Assembly (NCBI GenBank): GCA_024336345.1
Contig: JANFOG010000006.1
Span: 1,860,001 to 1,924,000 of the forward strand
From: Mariannaea sp. PMI_226
Lineage: Eukaryota > Ascomycota > Sordariomycetes > Hypocreales > Nectriaceae
DNA: 64,000 nt
Direction of reading: 5' to 3'
The position numbers and the translations under genes are program-made. The notes under the pieces were generated by a model. The model worked only from the letters and a program-made list of their open reading frames with translations, did not search any database and was not told where the DNA came from. Of this stretch, positions 1 to 11,640 are shown in pieces; within the stretch, counting starts at the first letter, position 1; every line of letters begins with the position of its first letter.

Positions 1-594
1 GACATTACAGACCCCCTTATTCGAGAAATCCTAGATAATGCCGACGTCCGCCCGACATGGGATCCGAGCAGCGGATGGTATCACGGTGGCGCGTGGGCCA
101 AAGTGAAAGCCATCATGAAGACAAAGCTGGTTGCCATTCAGTTTGACCGACGGTTGACGCGCGAGGACTTTGCGATCACGTTGCAGGCTGGGGACGAAAC
201 ACCCGTTCGTTCAACTTCAGCGACCTTTCACCTACCTTTGCCGAACCTCCATCTTACAGATGAGGAACTCACTCTTCTGCGAGGAAGGCAGCCATCCAAA
301 AAGAACAAGCACAAAGGGTATAGCGTCAGAGTGAGCCAGCCAACAGCCAAACGCTCAGTTGACCCATCATCAGTACCAGAATCGCAGAATGGGAATGCGG
401 AGTTGCTTCAGATGGATGATGAGTTGGATTCTGTTCATGACGATTCTGGCACCGATGAGGAGGATGATGATGAATCGAGGGATGAGGACGATGCAGAACA
501 GGATGCTGGATCGGGATTTGAGGACGAGGTTGGTGAGGATATTGAGATGGATGACAAAGATGAGGACGAAGATGAAGAGGTGGGAGAAGAATGA
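1..594 (+). CDS. C-terminal part of an unidentified protein with a long acidic tail (5' end outside window)
   Basis: The frame is open from base 1 to the TGA at 592-594, giving 197 residues and no visible start, so this is the 3' end of a gene that begins outside the window. The first 80 residues look like folded sequence (tryptophans in PTWDPSSGWYHGGAW, then a basic and hydrophobic stretch KTKLVAIQFDRRL). From about residue 95 there is a basic patch (KKNKHK), and the last 65 residues are almost entirely Asp and Glu with Ser. Such tails are common in nuclear and chromatin proteins, but that is only an inference. I do not recognise the family. An inner-kinetochore subunit was considered but could not be supported. 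Codon use and the continuous frame make it a convincing coding exon. Confidence 0.8.
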   Translation, partial: DITDPLIREILDNADVRPTWDPSSGWYHGGAWAKVKAIMKTKLVAIQFDRRLTREDFAITLQAGDETPVRSTSATFHLPLPNLHLTDEELTLLRGRQPSKKNKHKGYSVRVSQPTAKRSVDPSSVPESQNGNAELLQMDDELDSVHDDSGTDEEDDDESRDEDDAEQDAGSGFEDEVGEDIEMDDKDEDEDEEVGEE

Positions 595-867
595 TTGAGA
601 TATGGGGAAATGCAATAGGGTAGCAAATAAGGACGAAAGGGAACTGGCCATGGGGTACATCACGAACCTCCTGAAACTCACTTAATAATCGTTGAGGCAA
701 GGCCTGAGGTGTCTATTTTATGGGCAGGGTATCTTGATCTTCTTTCGTGCACCAGGATATGCGTGTGTCGCGAACGCCGTGCCGGGAGAAAAGGACGAAC
801 GGATGAACCTGAGGCGGAGATTTACTGAAGCATCACTTGATTGGAAGGGAAGGTTCGAAACGTAATG

Positions 868-1212
868 CTCTCCCATCGAGCCTATTGGTAGGTTAACATT
901 CCAGCACCTTCACCGGTTTGAAGTCATTTTCTTTCTTTTATCATTGGGTTTATTCTCATCACTATTGAGTTCTCTCGGTTGTCATTGGCTTCTTCTTCTG
1001 CTGCAAACCCTAACCCACGATTAACGCCGGGCTGGATAACTACCTCATATATAAACAGCGCTCTTCCCCCAGCTTGACACTTATTTCAACTTTTCTTCGT
1101 TCTCATACACGTTCTTGTCGATAATTCGCGTTTCTCTCGTACTGCAAAATTGCAATATTCTATTCGGAAGGTCTTGCAACATCTAGCTCATACATTTTCA
1201 AATTCTGCCACG
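868..1212 (+). promoter_or_regulatory. Core promoter and leader of the C2H2 gene, with TATA box
   Basis: A clean TATATAAA lies at 1048-1055, about 160 bases before the start codon at 1213. It is followed by a pyrimidine-rich stretch typical of fungal transcription starts. No ATG occurs on the plus strand between 868 and 1212, consistent with a scanned leader. The rest of the 595-1212 interval holds nothing else I can identify; its left part is probably the 3' UTR of the preceding gene. Confidence 0.55.
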
Positions 1213-2402
1213 ATGCGTTTGAGCCAAGTTTCTCATGATACCTGGCTTTGCAAGCCATGCAACACACTCTTCTCGAGCCGCGAGAAGCTCCATGAACACA
1301 AGGGTATCATGAGAGCAGCTGGGAAGCCCAAGCACGTTCACTGCAAGTTCTGTAGCGAAGACTTCAAGACAGAACGTGCTGAGATCCTCCATATTCAAGA
1401 GGTACGCTAATTTTGATCTCAAAAATGCCCTTTTGAACCATTGAGACTGACATTCACATCTAGAAACACCCCCAAGAGCAGAACCTCGAATGCCCCGCAT
1501 GTCGCGCCGGACCCTTTGTTCGACTGGGAGGGCTTATGGACCACATCGAGAACCACTGCATTAGACTCGACAGCGCCACTCTTGCAGAGATGCGTGATCA
1601 GAAGCTTGAGTTCTCGAAGAGACTTGAGGCTCTGACTCAGCACACAGTCAAGAAGAATTATTCTGACTACATGCCACCTGCCAGTGGTAATGGACAACGT
1701 GGACGACTCGTGGACCGAAGTCCATCCCAAACTCCCTCCACGAATGGTGAACCACCAAGGGGACGCAGCAGAGAAACGAAAATTATTACGGGCACATCTC
1801 CGCAATGGCAGTTAGATTCCAAGAAACCCCAGGAATCAGAGTCGACTGTGGCAAGAGCAGTATATGAAACTCTGGACGCAAATCACCCGGACCATCCAGG
1901 CTTCAGCACTGCGCGCTATTTCTCGGGCATTATCGACGAGTTTGTTTGCCCAAAAGCAGGGTGCGGGTAAGTCAGTACATGCTTTGTTCATATTTGATTA
2001 GCCTACACATGACAAAACGCTAACTCAGGCTTCAGAAAAACTTTCAAGAAAGCTAGAGGCTTGGTTGCACATCTGCGATCTGCGACTGGGCACTTTGGGA
2101 ATATTTTTCGATGTCCCTATTGTCAGCGGACTTTTGGCTCCTTGACGGCTGTTACCATGCACGCTGAGTCTAGTACAGTGCGGTGCCAAATACGGGAGAC
2201 TGATGACTACAATGCATACTTGGACCAACTCACGGCTGGGATCGTTAATGTTGCTCACGGACGTCATGAAGATGGCACTCCCAAGTATGAAACCACAGAG
2301 ATGGCGCGCAACGCATTTGGTAGGCGAACTGGGACTGTTCCTGGTACTAACGAATGGACTGAGAAGAAGGAGTACTGGGATGGAAAGGAAATTCATTGGT
2401 GA
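1213..2402 (+). CDS. Protein with five C2H2-type zinc fingers
   Basis: Three exons (1213-1401, 1464-1966, 2036-2402) give 352 residues. Introns begin GTACGC and GTAAGT; the second has a GCTAAC branch point and ends at TTCAG. Zinc-ligand spacing is visible in the spliced protein: C13-x2-C16 with H29; C44-x2-C47-x12-H60-x4-H65; C73-x2-C76-x13-H90-x3-H94; C225-x4-C230-x12-H243-x6-H250; and C257-x2-C260-x12-H273 ending in C281. Introns interrupt fingers two and four, and only the spliced product completes them, which supports the model. Between fingers three and four lies a polar, probably disordered stretch of about 130 residues rich in Ser, Pro and Arg. Widely spaced irregular fingers fit a nucleic-acid or protein-binding role, but DNA binding is not shown. 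I cannot assign a named orthologue. Confidence 0.85.
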
Positions 2403-3454
2403 CCGGGTTTTCCTGTCTCTTCAGTCTCTTTTTTTGTGTTTTCTGTTCAGTTTTCTTATTTTGTCTTGGGTCATGAGGCTGATGGTGAAAGAGAACAATA
2501 CAAGCACACCAAATGGAGTACCACTCCTGAGAGGAGGGATAGGTTGAGACTGTGACACGAATGAGTTTATTGGTCATGGATGCTATTCTACATGGATGCT
2601 ATTCTACACATTTCCGACAGAACAAGTCTCAATCAGCATGTCTTTTGAGCTTGAGTGACGCTCTTTCTAAAGTCCCATCCAGTTATCTATTTCCCCTGTT
2701 GCTTTGTCAAAGAAAAAGATAGTCCGCGTAAAGAATCCTCATACTACCAAGTAATGCACAGTCAATACTCCGAACAGGTACGGCAAACTAATCATCCGCC
2801 CACCTATGCAGGTAACTCAAGGCCAGGCAATTTACCTACATTAGTGTTAATTATTTAGGTAAGGTACCTGGAGAAGGGGAACTGCTAGCAGGGGGCCGGC
2901 AACGGTCGGAGCGTCTAGAAAGCCGAGCTGCGCCCCCCTTGATGACCTAAGCTCCATCCTTTTTGGCAGCTGTAGCAATTCATGTCGATACCGTAGTTCC
3001 CACGTTTAGGGATACGCAATTTCAACATCAGCCACTATTTTGCTTCAACCAGATTCGTTGTCTTTTTTTCTCTTCTCCTTCTCTCTCTCCCTCCCCTTCC
3101 TTTCCTTCTCTACCTGGACTTGGCCTAGGACCCTGACGCTGCGTTACGTGCCCTACGCTTATTTGACAGCAACACGTGTCATCCTGTTGCCCTGGCGCCT
3201 CCATCATCATCATCAGCATCGAAGCCTCGTAAAATCCGCCAGCCATTAGGTCGCCATTGATAGCTGCTCCCGCTATTCTTTTCGAAATTCCACGATCCTC
3301 CTTACAATGAAATAGAACTCTTAGCCTCTTTCTCTACGTAACGGCGATCCTTCGAGATTAACCCCTGCGCCAACGAGGATATTGACGGATTACGAGCAAA
3401 TACCTAGTGTGCTCCTCGAGAGAGAGAGACGACGACAGGACGACGCCAGCAACC
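2403..3454. other. Intergenic: 3' region of the C2H2 gene and promoter/leader of the palmitoyltransferase gene
   Basis: No coding potential is seen. The left part is probably the 3' UTR of the C2H2 gene and contains a short tandem duplication (2575-2606). The right part has a strongly pyrimidine-rich block at about 3058-3115, typical of fungal promoters. The last ATG before the gene is at 3307, so the presumptive leader is free of upstream ATGs for about 145 bases. Confidence 0.5.
2575..2606. repeat. Two tandem copies of a 16-bp unit
   Basis: The unit CATGGATGCTATTCTA occurs at 2575-2590 and is repeated exactly at 2591-2606, about 170 bases after the stop codon of the C2H2 gene. It looks like a replication-slippage duplication in the 3' UTR. 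Confidence 0.95.
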
Positions 3455-5154
3455 ATGTCTCGACGGTGGGCTCGTAAACTCGAGCGCATGTGTTGCACGT
3501 TCGCGACGTATATTCCACTAATATTCGTCTATGGAATGACATCGTGGGCGTGTTGGGTATTGGTCAGCATTGGAAGCGTGAATATCAAAAGCTCTTGGAT
3601 AGGTATGTTCTCTTGTTTGGCCTAAGTAACGTTGTCGCAATGCGAGTTCCATCCGAGGCAGGATATGAAATACTGACGCAAGACTGCGATCATTCAGGTA
3701 CGGGATCATCACTAGTTGGCATCGTTATCTACCTCCTCCTCAACTGGTCCTATACAACCGCCGTCTTCACGCCGCCCGGATCGACAACTAACGAGAATGG
3801 CTATGGCCTCCTTCCCACCCAGAACCCACCTCAAGTGGCCAGCATCACCGTGAAGAGCAACGGCCAAATCCGTTTTTGTAAAAAGTGCCAGGCCCGCAAA
3901 CCTGATCGTGCGCATCATTGCTCAACTTGCCGTCGCTGCGTCCTGAAGATGGACCATCACTGCCCCTGGTTAGCAACATGCATCGGCTTGCGCAACCACA
4001 AGGCCTTCATCTTGTTCCTCCTGTATACCACCATCTTCTGCTTCTACTGCTTTGCGATCAGCGGGACGTGGGTATGGGATGAAGTGCTTACTGAAAGTAC
4101 GGACCATCAGATCGATAACTTCATGCCCGTCAACTACATCATGCTCAGCGTCATCAGCGGCATCATTGGACTTGCCGTTGGTGCCTTCACTGGCTGGCAC
4201 ATTCATCTGGCCAGCCGCGGCCAAACCACCATCGAATGCTTGGAGAAGACTCGCTACCTATCGCCGCTCCGCAAGGCACACAATTCTGCGCACAACCCCG
4301 CCAACGGTCTCTCCAGTACGGCGCAGCAAATAGTTGATTTCCACACCAATGCTCTGCCTGGAATCACACGACCGGAAGAGGGCGAAGAGCGCCGTACCGA
4401 AGAATTCCCCCGCTCGAATCCGCCCGATGGCTCTCGCCCGGTGCACTTGACGTTTGCCGAAATGGAGCGTGAGCAGCGACGGAAACGCTATGAAGAGTAT
4501 CTTGATGAGCAAGACTCTGAGAAGCTCCCTAACGCCTTTGACCTAGGATGGAAGCGCAATCTGGAACACCTCTTCGGCCCAGTCCCTTTGCTCTGGCTCT
4601 TCCCCATCTGTAACACCACCGGGGACGGCTGGGTGTGGGAGGCCAACCCGAAATTCATCGAGACTCAGCAACGTCTTCGTGCCGAACGCGAGGAGCAGCG
4701 ACTCCGCGAAGTCAATGCCGGCTGGGGCGGCGTCGATGATATTCCGGACGTACCTGAGCGCCCTGATGGCGCTGGCCGACACTTTTCTGGCCAACCCAAC
4801 GCTAAGCCCCTGAGCAAGGCTGACCGTGTTCTTGGTCGCGACCCTAGTCTGTATGCTGATATGACGCAGAGTGTACCACTCCGCAAGCTCAGCCCGCGCG
4901 GCAAAACGTTGGAGGATGAGCTGGATGAACTGGATAACGACGACGATTACGACACTGACTCTGACTGGGACACTCCTGCGGGCAGCAAGACGGAGGCGCA
5001 ACGCCGCCAAGAAGCTGAAAACCAGGCTATGAACGTCGTCACGAACGGCGGCTGGGGACGTGGGGGAGCCAGTGGCATGTTGCGCAAAGGAAGCTCGCAG
5101 ACCAGCCTCGGCCGGGCTGTAAGTCCACAGTTTCAAGATGAGGGTGTCGACTGA
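3455..5154 (+). CDS. pfa3: Palmitoyltransferase of the DHHC family, Pfa3-like
   Basis: Two exons (3455-3602, 3698-5154) give 534 residues; the intron runs GTATGT...TTCAG. DHHC enzymes transfer palmitate to cysteines of membrane-associated proteins; Pfa3 of yeast acts on the vacuolar fusion factor Vac8. The protein has hydrophobic segments near residues 13-35 and 53-70, then the cysteine-rich domain (paired CxxC motifs and HCSTC) ending in the catalytic D135-H-H-C138. Two more membrane segments follow. A TTIE motif matches the family's TTxE, and NAFDLGWKRN matches the conserved C-terminal PaCCT region. The last 100 residues are acidic and probably disordered. An unspliced reading gives a different first 70 residues without the first membrane helix, so the spliced start at 3455 is preferred. 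Assignment to Pfa3 rather than Pfa4 or Pfa5 rests on overall resemblance to filamentous-fungal Pfa3. Confidence 0.93.
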
Positions 5155-7716
5155 GAGTCTGTTCGGTTGACCTGCGCTTGTGCCATATGCTTAATGGATT
5201 AATTTTCACCTCTTCTACAGGTTTGGCTTCGGAACCTTTTTTCGTTACCCAGCCAATCCCTCCCCCCTTTTTTTTCTTCTTCTCTTCTGCTGTGCTTCTG
5301 GTTTCTTGATGGGGTGGATGGTTAAGCGGATGGTTGAACAAGAGATGAATGAAGGGAGGGAAGAAAAAGAAAAAGAAGAAAGGTTCTTCAAGCTTTCTCG
5401 GATTGCACAGCAGAGAAAGTAAATTTCTTGCCTCTTCTCTTGTGCTATACATCGTATTATTGTTATTATTATCCCTCGGCTCTTGGGACTTGAAGAGAGA
5501 GTCGCACATGTCTAATGAAAGTATCATGGCTGGAGGCGTTCTTCAATTATTTATAAATTCATGTTCATGTTCATGTTCTTGTTTTTACTTTTTTTTTTAT
5601 TCTTTATTTTGGTTTGGGTTCAGCATCTGTCCACCCTCTCGTATTTTTTTGGTTCGTGACGGATCATTACATATGGATGGGAATATACATATCCTGGCCT
5701 TTTTGTGTCTGTTTTGGAAAAATAATAATTCGTATTGGAGTGCAGTTTGTCTTAACCCTCAAAGACATAAAAACTTTGATGTTGTTTGTTGATTCGTCTT
5801 TTGAGACTTGCTCTGACTTGCGCCTTGCATCAGAGAGTTGGATAGTTGGGTTGGGGAAAAAGTCAATAATATAGTTAGGAAAGAAGAGTGTTGTTGCTCA
5901 TGTTGACACAGAAAAGAAGAAAAAAAAAGGGGGGGGAGGGAAGAGGAGGGGGGGTGTTGAATTAGGATGGTTTTTCTTCTGCTTCATCTTCCTTTTTTCT
6001 TCTTTTGAAATTTAAGCTCCATGATTTTCATGGTCTTGTTTATTATTTTTTATGCTTTTGCGTATAGAGTTATGACAGATGACGAGGGACTTGCATCATC
6101 GCATCATCCCCTCCCATCTTCCCCCAAACTTCCACATCTTACCCATCTTTCCCGTTTGTGGACGCTAAAGTTAGTTAGGTGGTAGTGGTTGTGGTGACTG
6201 CTTCAAAGGCTGAAAGGGGGGGGAGGGAGGGTGTCGGGAAAAATGAGCAAAAGGATGATGGATGGAAGGGTTGCCGGTTACCTGTCAAATAAATAAATTG
6301 TTGGCATATGCACCATGTTTTATTCTACCATCCTAGATACTACATAGAAGGAATTGGGTTGATTAAACAAAGCGTCTCTAACGCTACATTGTCGACAGAA
6401 ACTTGGAGGCATAAACTGGTTTCGATAAAATATAAAGGAATATTTGGGCATTCAACACGGGTCATACTGCAAAGCAGCCTAGGCAGCAATAATGGACAAT
6501 CCAATGAATCATGTTCATTTCATTTCATATCATGTCATATATCGTTTGAAAATAGCAACCGAAATTTAGAAGGAAAAAAACAAATACATCCAATTCCTTG
6601 TTTCTTGCACCTCGCCTGGCCTGGATTTCTCTCCGCCAGTATCATCATTCCTACCAAGTAAAGGAGGAAAAAAGCAGAACAGCAAAAGATCAGCAACATC
6701 ATCAACGCCTGGCCAAACAGACACCTCATACAAAAATAAAGACAGAATAAAAAAATAAAAAAAAGAGCTCCGGCCCAGTGTCAGCGCGAGCCTCCAGCAT
6801 CTTGTATCATGCAAGCCTTTCCCATTCCATTTCCCCTTCCCATTGCTATTTGCCAATGCCATTTCGTATGCTTTCAGCCATGAGATGAACCCAAAACCAT
6901 GGTCGTCGAACTTTGCTTTCCCGGTATTCAAACCCCCCGTGCTGTCTCAGTAGCTTGCTCTCGCTCAGCTCCTTGTAATCTACAAGGAGGGCCTCTCACG
7001 CGTCACACTGCCTTGGCTTTCGCTCGGCAACGACTGATTGCTTTTCCCATTTGACAACACTTGTAGTAGAAGTTGATGAAGATCATGATTGGACAAAGAA
7101 GATATGAAGAATCAAGGAGAAGAAAAAAAACTAAACACAATTTCCGTGTGGTTTCCCTGCCTTGTGCCAGTCTATAATACGTGATGCCAATCCCAGTGCA
7201 ATGCTAATATCCAGTAATAGAAACAATAAAAAGTAGCATAAGAATAAAACGCTCCAAAAACACGCCCAAGCGTGACGTATGCATGCATATTCCTTTTCCT
7301 TTCCACAGTTCCTGCAATTGCTTCCCAATAAAAATTCGATTCCCAGTAAAACACCGACCAAACACCGCTCGCAGTTTCGGGGTATTTCGTCCATCTTTAT
7401 TTTTGTTTTTCATGCGCCGTATTGTGACAAAAGAAAAGGTTGTGTACCAAGGAGTACAGCCAGGGTGAGGTTGTAAATTTAAGTCCCATCACATCTCAAC
7501 GTTCCAGAGCCGTTTTAACCACCTAGTCGAACAGGTGAGCTGGTGACTTGTAGCTTGTAGTCTTGCTCAGCACAAGACAGCAAAGACAAATAATGACAAG
7601 TTGCAAAGAAGAAGGGTGAAAAAAAACAACAGGACGGCCAGCCCAGAAAAGAAAGAAAGAAAATATGTCCAGAGAAGATATGTAGTGTACAAATAAGCCG
7701 CAAAAAAAAAGATACA
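5155..7716. other. Long convergent intergenic region between pfa3 and plc1
   Basis: About 2.56 kb separate the stop codons of two convergent genes. Open frames are short and of low complexity. There are many runs of T, A and G (for example near 5270, 5360, 5590 and 5920-5955). This is what two long 3' UTRs look like in this genome. No RNA gene was recognised. Confidence 0.5.
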
Positions 7717-10700
7717 TCATGGATAGCTATCAAAGCTGGTCTTCTCTATACTGGACCTTTCCATGGTACTTCTAGGGCTGGTGTTGATGCGGCCAAAGAC
7801 TTTTCCGCCGAGGCCCTTCATGCGGCCAACATCTTGGGTGCGGGGAGGAGCATCAATCATCATTGTCTCAATCGAGTTAATGTTGATCTTGCAGAAGAGC
7901 TTGGAGAAGAGATACTGGTCGCCTGCATGGTTGAGGAGAGGTAAGGTACGGTAACCTGACTTGAGATTGCTGAGCTTGGCAGTGTAGGTGGCCACCGGTG
8001 GTCTTTCATTGTAGTTTTCACCGTCGCTAGAGAGCTTGACGGACCATCGAACAAAGACCAAGTCGGGGTGTTTGGTCGTAACCTTGAACTTGAACTTGCC
8101 ATCAAACATCGGGTTGAAGCCATTTTCCCGCACAATGTTCGTCTGAAACTTTTGGGGAGAGTCAAGATCCAGGCTCAAATTTGACTCCTTCTTCTTCTTC
8201 TCCCCCTTATCACTGGCATGGAAGACCTCGACCTGGACGTACGGATCCATCGACTTGCTACCGGGAAGATTGGCTGGTCGCATAAGCTGTTGAGCCGAGA
8301 TGACGTCGATTGTAAACGAAACTACTTTGCGCTCCTTCTTGCCTCCAGCAAGATCTGGGTTAAAAGGAAGAACCTGGATGTCCCGGAGCTCTGCTGGCTT
8401 GAGCACATAACCCGAAAAATCTTTGCCACCTTCAAACATGGCGCGGTTGATTTGCATTCCCAAATCAAACGTCTGCCAGTTAAGCGCAGCCATCTGTACT
8501 CCTCGGCGCCAGTAGAGAAGGGGGTCGAAGTTATTCGATGTAATTCGTGTGCGGTCAGGATATACACGCATCATGTAACGCAGGTTGTGAAGATCAAGTG
8601 CCATTTTCTGATCTTTTGCTCGAGAGTGCTTGGAGAAGCTCGATTCCATGAAAGAGAAGATGTGATTGTATTGCTTTGCCTCGGCAGCATCAAAGCCAGC
8701 GAACTTGACTCCCGCACAGTAGACGCCTAGATCGCCTAGTGCCTTGATAGTCTTGTTCGAGGTCCTTCGCAAGTTCCGCTCACCCCCACTTTCATTGTCG
8801 CTGGTGCTGCTGCTCATCATCATGTCTTGGACGCGACCTTCCGTAATTGTATTGACGCGGGTCCTGCTGACTAGCCGGCGTGAAGAAGGGCTGGGACTGA
8901 TCATCGGGCTCTGAGGGAGCGACTGGGAGGGGATTAGAATAGCACCATCAGCAATAGGACGAGTAAGCGGTGAATTGAGACTGTTGCCGCGACGACGACC
9001 CCGAAAGTCGGTGGTCAAAGACTCTTCTTTAATTTGCGGCTTCTTCACCTTGATCAGCACGCGTTCCATCAGCTCAGACGGAGAAGGAAGCTTGTCGTAG
9101 GAAGCTTCCAACGTCTCTGTGACCAGCCGAGAACCAAACGCCTCTTTCATGATATCAACCATGATGGCTTGCTGTATAGGGTTGCAATGAACCTCGAGGG
9201 AGATCCAAAGAGGAAACTTGGACTTAACGAAGGCATACTTGTTGATCGTCGTCATTACCTCACGAAAGCTGATAGATGTCGTAAGGGTGCGGCCATGGTT
9301 AACTTCGGGTTGTCCAGAGCTTCCATCCCAGCAGTCTACCTCGACACAGCGGCAACCCCGAACAAGAGCCGAGATATACCCTTCAACGCTAGATTGGCCA
9401 GCCACCTGTCGACCTAGCAAGTAGGTGTTATGGGAGCTAGAGATAATGTATTCATTCATAGGCCGGTCGAGAACGTAGTTTTGGGGCTCCGACACAATAG
9501 GTGAGTTGCATTCCGATGTAAGATACTTAACGAAGGCAGCCTCAGACATGACCTGCACGTCGTGGGTGGCCTCAAAAGCATTAATCTCTTCGGATTGGTA
9601 CCGACGGCTGAGAAAGGTAAATTGTTTCTCCCACATGGGAAGGGAGGACTCAACATCCTCGCCTTGGACATCACGAAGGAAGGTGAGAAACTCGGACAAG
9701 GTGATCCCAAGTTCAGGCTTGGCAGCAATTTCGCGCATAATTCGCTGGACGTCATGCCTCTGCTTCATAAGTCGGACAAAGCCCTTAAACTCGGCGAAGC
9801 TGAGCTTCTCACGTCGTCGGACATCAGAGAGACGGAAATTGGTCTCCAGAGTCCACTGGGAGCTGTAGATGTGAAGATTCTGACAAACGCGCTTGACACC
9901 GGCCATGTCCAGCTCCTCCTGTTCAGAACCACGCGCCTGCTCGCCAAATTCTCTCATCATTTCGGTCTGCCAGTATTGGGCAATGGCTCGGTCATCGAAA
10001 GCCATAAGAGAGGTCATCAGCTCCTGACGGTAAGTCAGTGTAGCCTCAAGGAACTCCGTCCAACAACGTAGGCCCTCGAGGTCATCAGCAACGATGTGTA
10101 AAAACTTAGTTTTTGGGTTGTCTGGAATGGTGTACATAATGGTAAACCATGTGCCTGAGCACACATCTGGCAGGCCATAGTCGAGTCTGTATTGTTGAAT
10201 ATCAGAGCCAGTTCGGATCTCCTTAATCTCGTCGACATGTAGGGACTTGTGTGGACGGTTAGGGTCCCATGACAGTTTGTTGGTTTCCGTTTCATAGACA
10301 AGGTTGACCCGTCTCAATTTGCTCTTCCTTGACACCTTGAAAACGCCGCAACCATTACGAAGCTCAGCTGGTAGGACGGGTCCTGCCATTGCGCTCGCGC
10401 TTCCGTTGATAGAGCCAGCAGCACTGGTGTTACTCGATGATTGAGGGGCTCCGTCAAGACCTAGGAGTGAAATGTTGTCGTCGGGAACAGTATCAGCCTC
10501 CTCATCGGTATCACTGAGGGCGATGTAATCGGGTGGTGCAGTAGCATTGCTGTCACTTCGGCGGCGCAGAATGCTGGGGCCGATACTACCGTCCCGGCTA
10601 GCAGGCGCTGCCGAAGATTGTCGTCTCCTGCTAGCAAATCGATGAGCGCGGTTGGAAAAACGTCGTATAAGGCTACCCTTTGGTGCAGTAGTTTCGGGTA

Positions 10701-11082
10701 CAGAATTGGTGATACCGCTCGGTAAACTTTGGCCAAGTGAGTTGTCGCTCGTCCTGCGAGACAAAATAGATTCCGGTAGCTCAAAGTTAGGCGGGCAAGC
10801 ATACTCATCTCGGCCGTGCATGGTCTCCGGCGAGGGTTGTACTGAGGAGCTCATAGTCAGGACCGCTGTATCAGGAGACATGATTGGTGATCCTCGTTGT
10901 GAATTGGAAGCTATTGAAGACGCACTAATCGCGGACACCGGGACCGTTGAGGACTGAGTGGGGGGAACAGACGCCTGAATTTGGCTGGGCTTCGTCGAAA
11001 TAGAGGACATGTCAAGACGTAACCTAGGTGAAGCCGGAAGGAGTGTGTAAGATGGATCAGGGTCAGAGTTAGAGGGAGACAT
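7717..11082 (-). CDS. plc1: Phosphoinositide-specific phospholipase C (delta type)
   Basis: One uninterrupted exon encodes 1121 residues. The enzyme cleaves PIP2 into inositol trisphosphate and diacylglycerol at membranes. A disordered Ser/Thr/Pro-rich N-terminus of about 240 residues leads to a PH-like domain (about 245-350), an EF-hand-like helical region (about 360-500), the catalytic X box (from about 540), an Arg/Ser-rich X/Y linker (about 670-770), the Y box (about 775-900) and a C2 domain (about 915-1065). Both catalytic histidines are present: H551 in SSHNTYL and H596 in NHGRTLT. Their 45-residue spacing equals that in mammalian PLC-delta. The start at 11082 opens this single long frame; no in-frame upstream extension is evident. 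The gene is larger than yeast PLC1 (about 870 residues) because of the N-terminus and linker, which is usual for filamentous fungi. Confidence 0.96.
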   Translation of the reverse strand: MSPSNSDPDPSYTLLPASPRLRLDMSSISTKPSQIQASVPPTQSSTVPVSAISASSIASNSQRGSPIMSPDTAVLTMSSSVQPSPETMHGRDEYACPPNFELPESILSRRTSDNSLGQSLPSGITNSVPETTAPKGSLIRRFSNRAHRFASRRRQSSAAPASRDGSIGPSILRRRSDSNATAPPDYIALSDTDEEADTVPDDNISLLGLDGAPQSSSNTSAAGSINGSASAMAGPVLPAELRNGCGVFKVSRKSKLRRVNLVYETETNKLSWDPNRPHKSLHVDEIKEIRTGSDIQQYRLDYGLPDVCSGTWFTIMYTIPDNPKTKFLHIVADDLEGLRCWTEFLEATLTYRQELMTSLMAFDDRAIAQYWQTEMMREFGEQARGSEQEELDMAGVKRVCQNLHIYSSQWTLETNFRLSDVRRREKLSFAEFKGFVRLMKQRHDVQRIMREIAAKPELGITLSEFLTFLRDVQGEDVESSLPMWEKQFTFLSRRYQSEEINAFEATHDVQVMSEAAFVKYLTSECNSPIVSEPQNYVLDRPMNEYIISSSHNTYLLGRQVAGQSSVEGYISALVRGCRCVEVDCWDGSSGQPEVNHGRTLTTSISFREVMTTINKYAFVKSKFPLWISLEVHCNPIQQAIMVDIMKEAFGSRLVTETLEASYDKLPSPSELMERVLIKVKKPQIKEESLTTDFRGRRRGNSLNSPLTRPIADGAILIPSQSLPQSPMISPSPSSRRLVSRTRVNTITEGRVQDMMMSSSTSDNESGGERNLRRTSNKTIKALGDLGVYCAGVKFAGFDAAEAKQYNHIFSFMESSFSKHSRAKDQKMALDLHNLRYMMRVYPDRTRITSNNFDPLLYWRRGVQMAALNWQTFDLGMQINRAMFEGGKDFSGYVLKPAELRDIQVLPFNPDLAGGKKERKVVSFTIDVISAQQLMRPANLPGSKSMDPYVQVEVFHASDKGEKKKKESNLSLDLDSPQKFQTNIVRENGFNPMFDGKFKFKVTTKHPDLVFVRWSVKLSSDGENYNERPPVATYTAKLSNLKSGYRTLPLLNHAGDQYLFSKLFCKININSIETMMIDAPPRTQDVGRMKGLGGKVFGRINTSPRSTMERSSIEKTSFDSYP

Positions 11083-11571
11083 GATGAAGTGCGTGTTGTT
11101 GTGATTGCACTATATAAGTACAGCAAGGCGCATCCGAAGGTCGCGTCGACATATAAAATATTAGGCAGTAGGAGGAGCCATGGTGGAACCAGCCTGAGGA
11201 GCAGTAATTGCGGGGAAAGATATAGTTCTAAGAGGCCGATCTCTCGGTGGAGGAGTCAAAAGCTCCTTTCTGGGGTTCAGCCGATGCCAAACGAATTGCC
11301 GCGGAAACAGGGTGAGTGCTAGGCCTGACGGTTGGAGGATGGACGAAGGTATCAACGGAGATGCAGGGACAGTTGCAGCACGAGGTTGCCGTCAAGTGGG
11401 CCAAAGAAACAGAGGTCCAGCCGGAGAAGGGAGCTGTGGAGGTGCAGTCGAGGCCGATCTGATGCGCGGAGACGGGCCAAGTTCGTGGCAGCGTGGTGAG
11501 CTGGCAGAGGGTGGGATATGCAAGTGGCTGATTTCGGGTCGCCCTGGGATTTTGGTTGGAGTAGGGTAGCT

Positions 11572-11640
11572 TCAGGTCCGTGGGTAGGCGGGTGACTGCA
11601 GGACGGCACAGCACATTGAAGGACAGATCCAAATCAGCAT
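11572..11640 (-). other. Upstream ORF in the plc1 leader (22 codons)
   Basis: The first ATG met when reading the ATG-poor leader from its 5' side opens a 22-codon frame with a second in-frame ATG at 11616, ending in TGA at 11574-11572. Three further upstream ATGs follow: a 6-codon frame from 11181 (stop 11163-11161), a 27-codon frame from 11152 that overlaps the plc1 start out of frame by 12 nt, and a 7-codon frame from 11133. If this segment stays in the mature mRNA, these could restrict translation of plc1. If it is spliced out, they have no effect. Confidence 0.4.
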
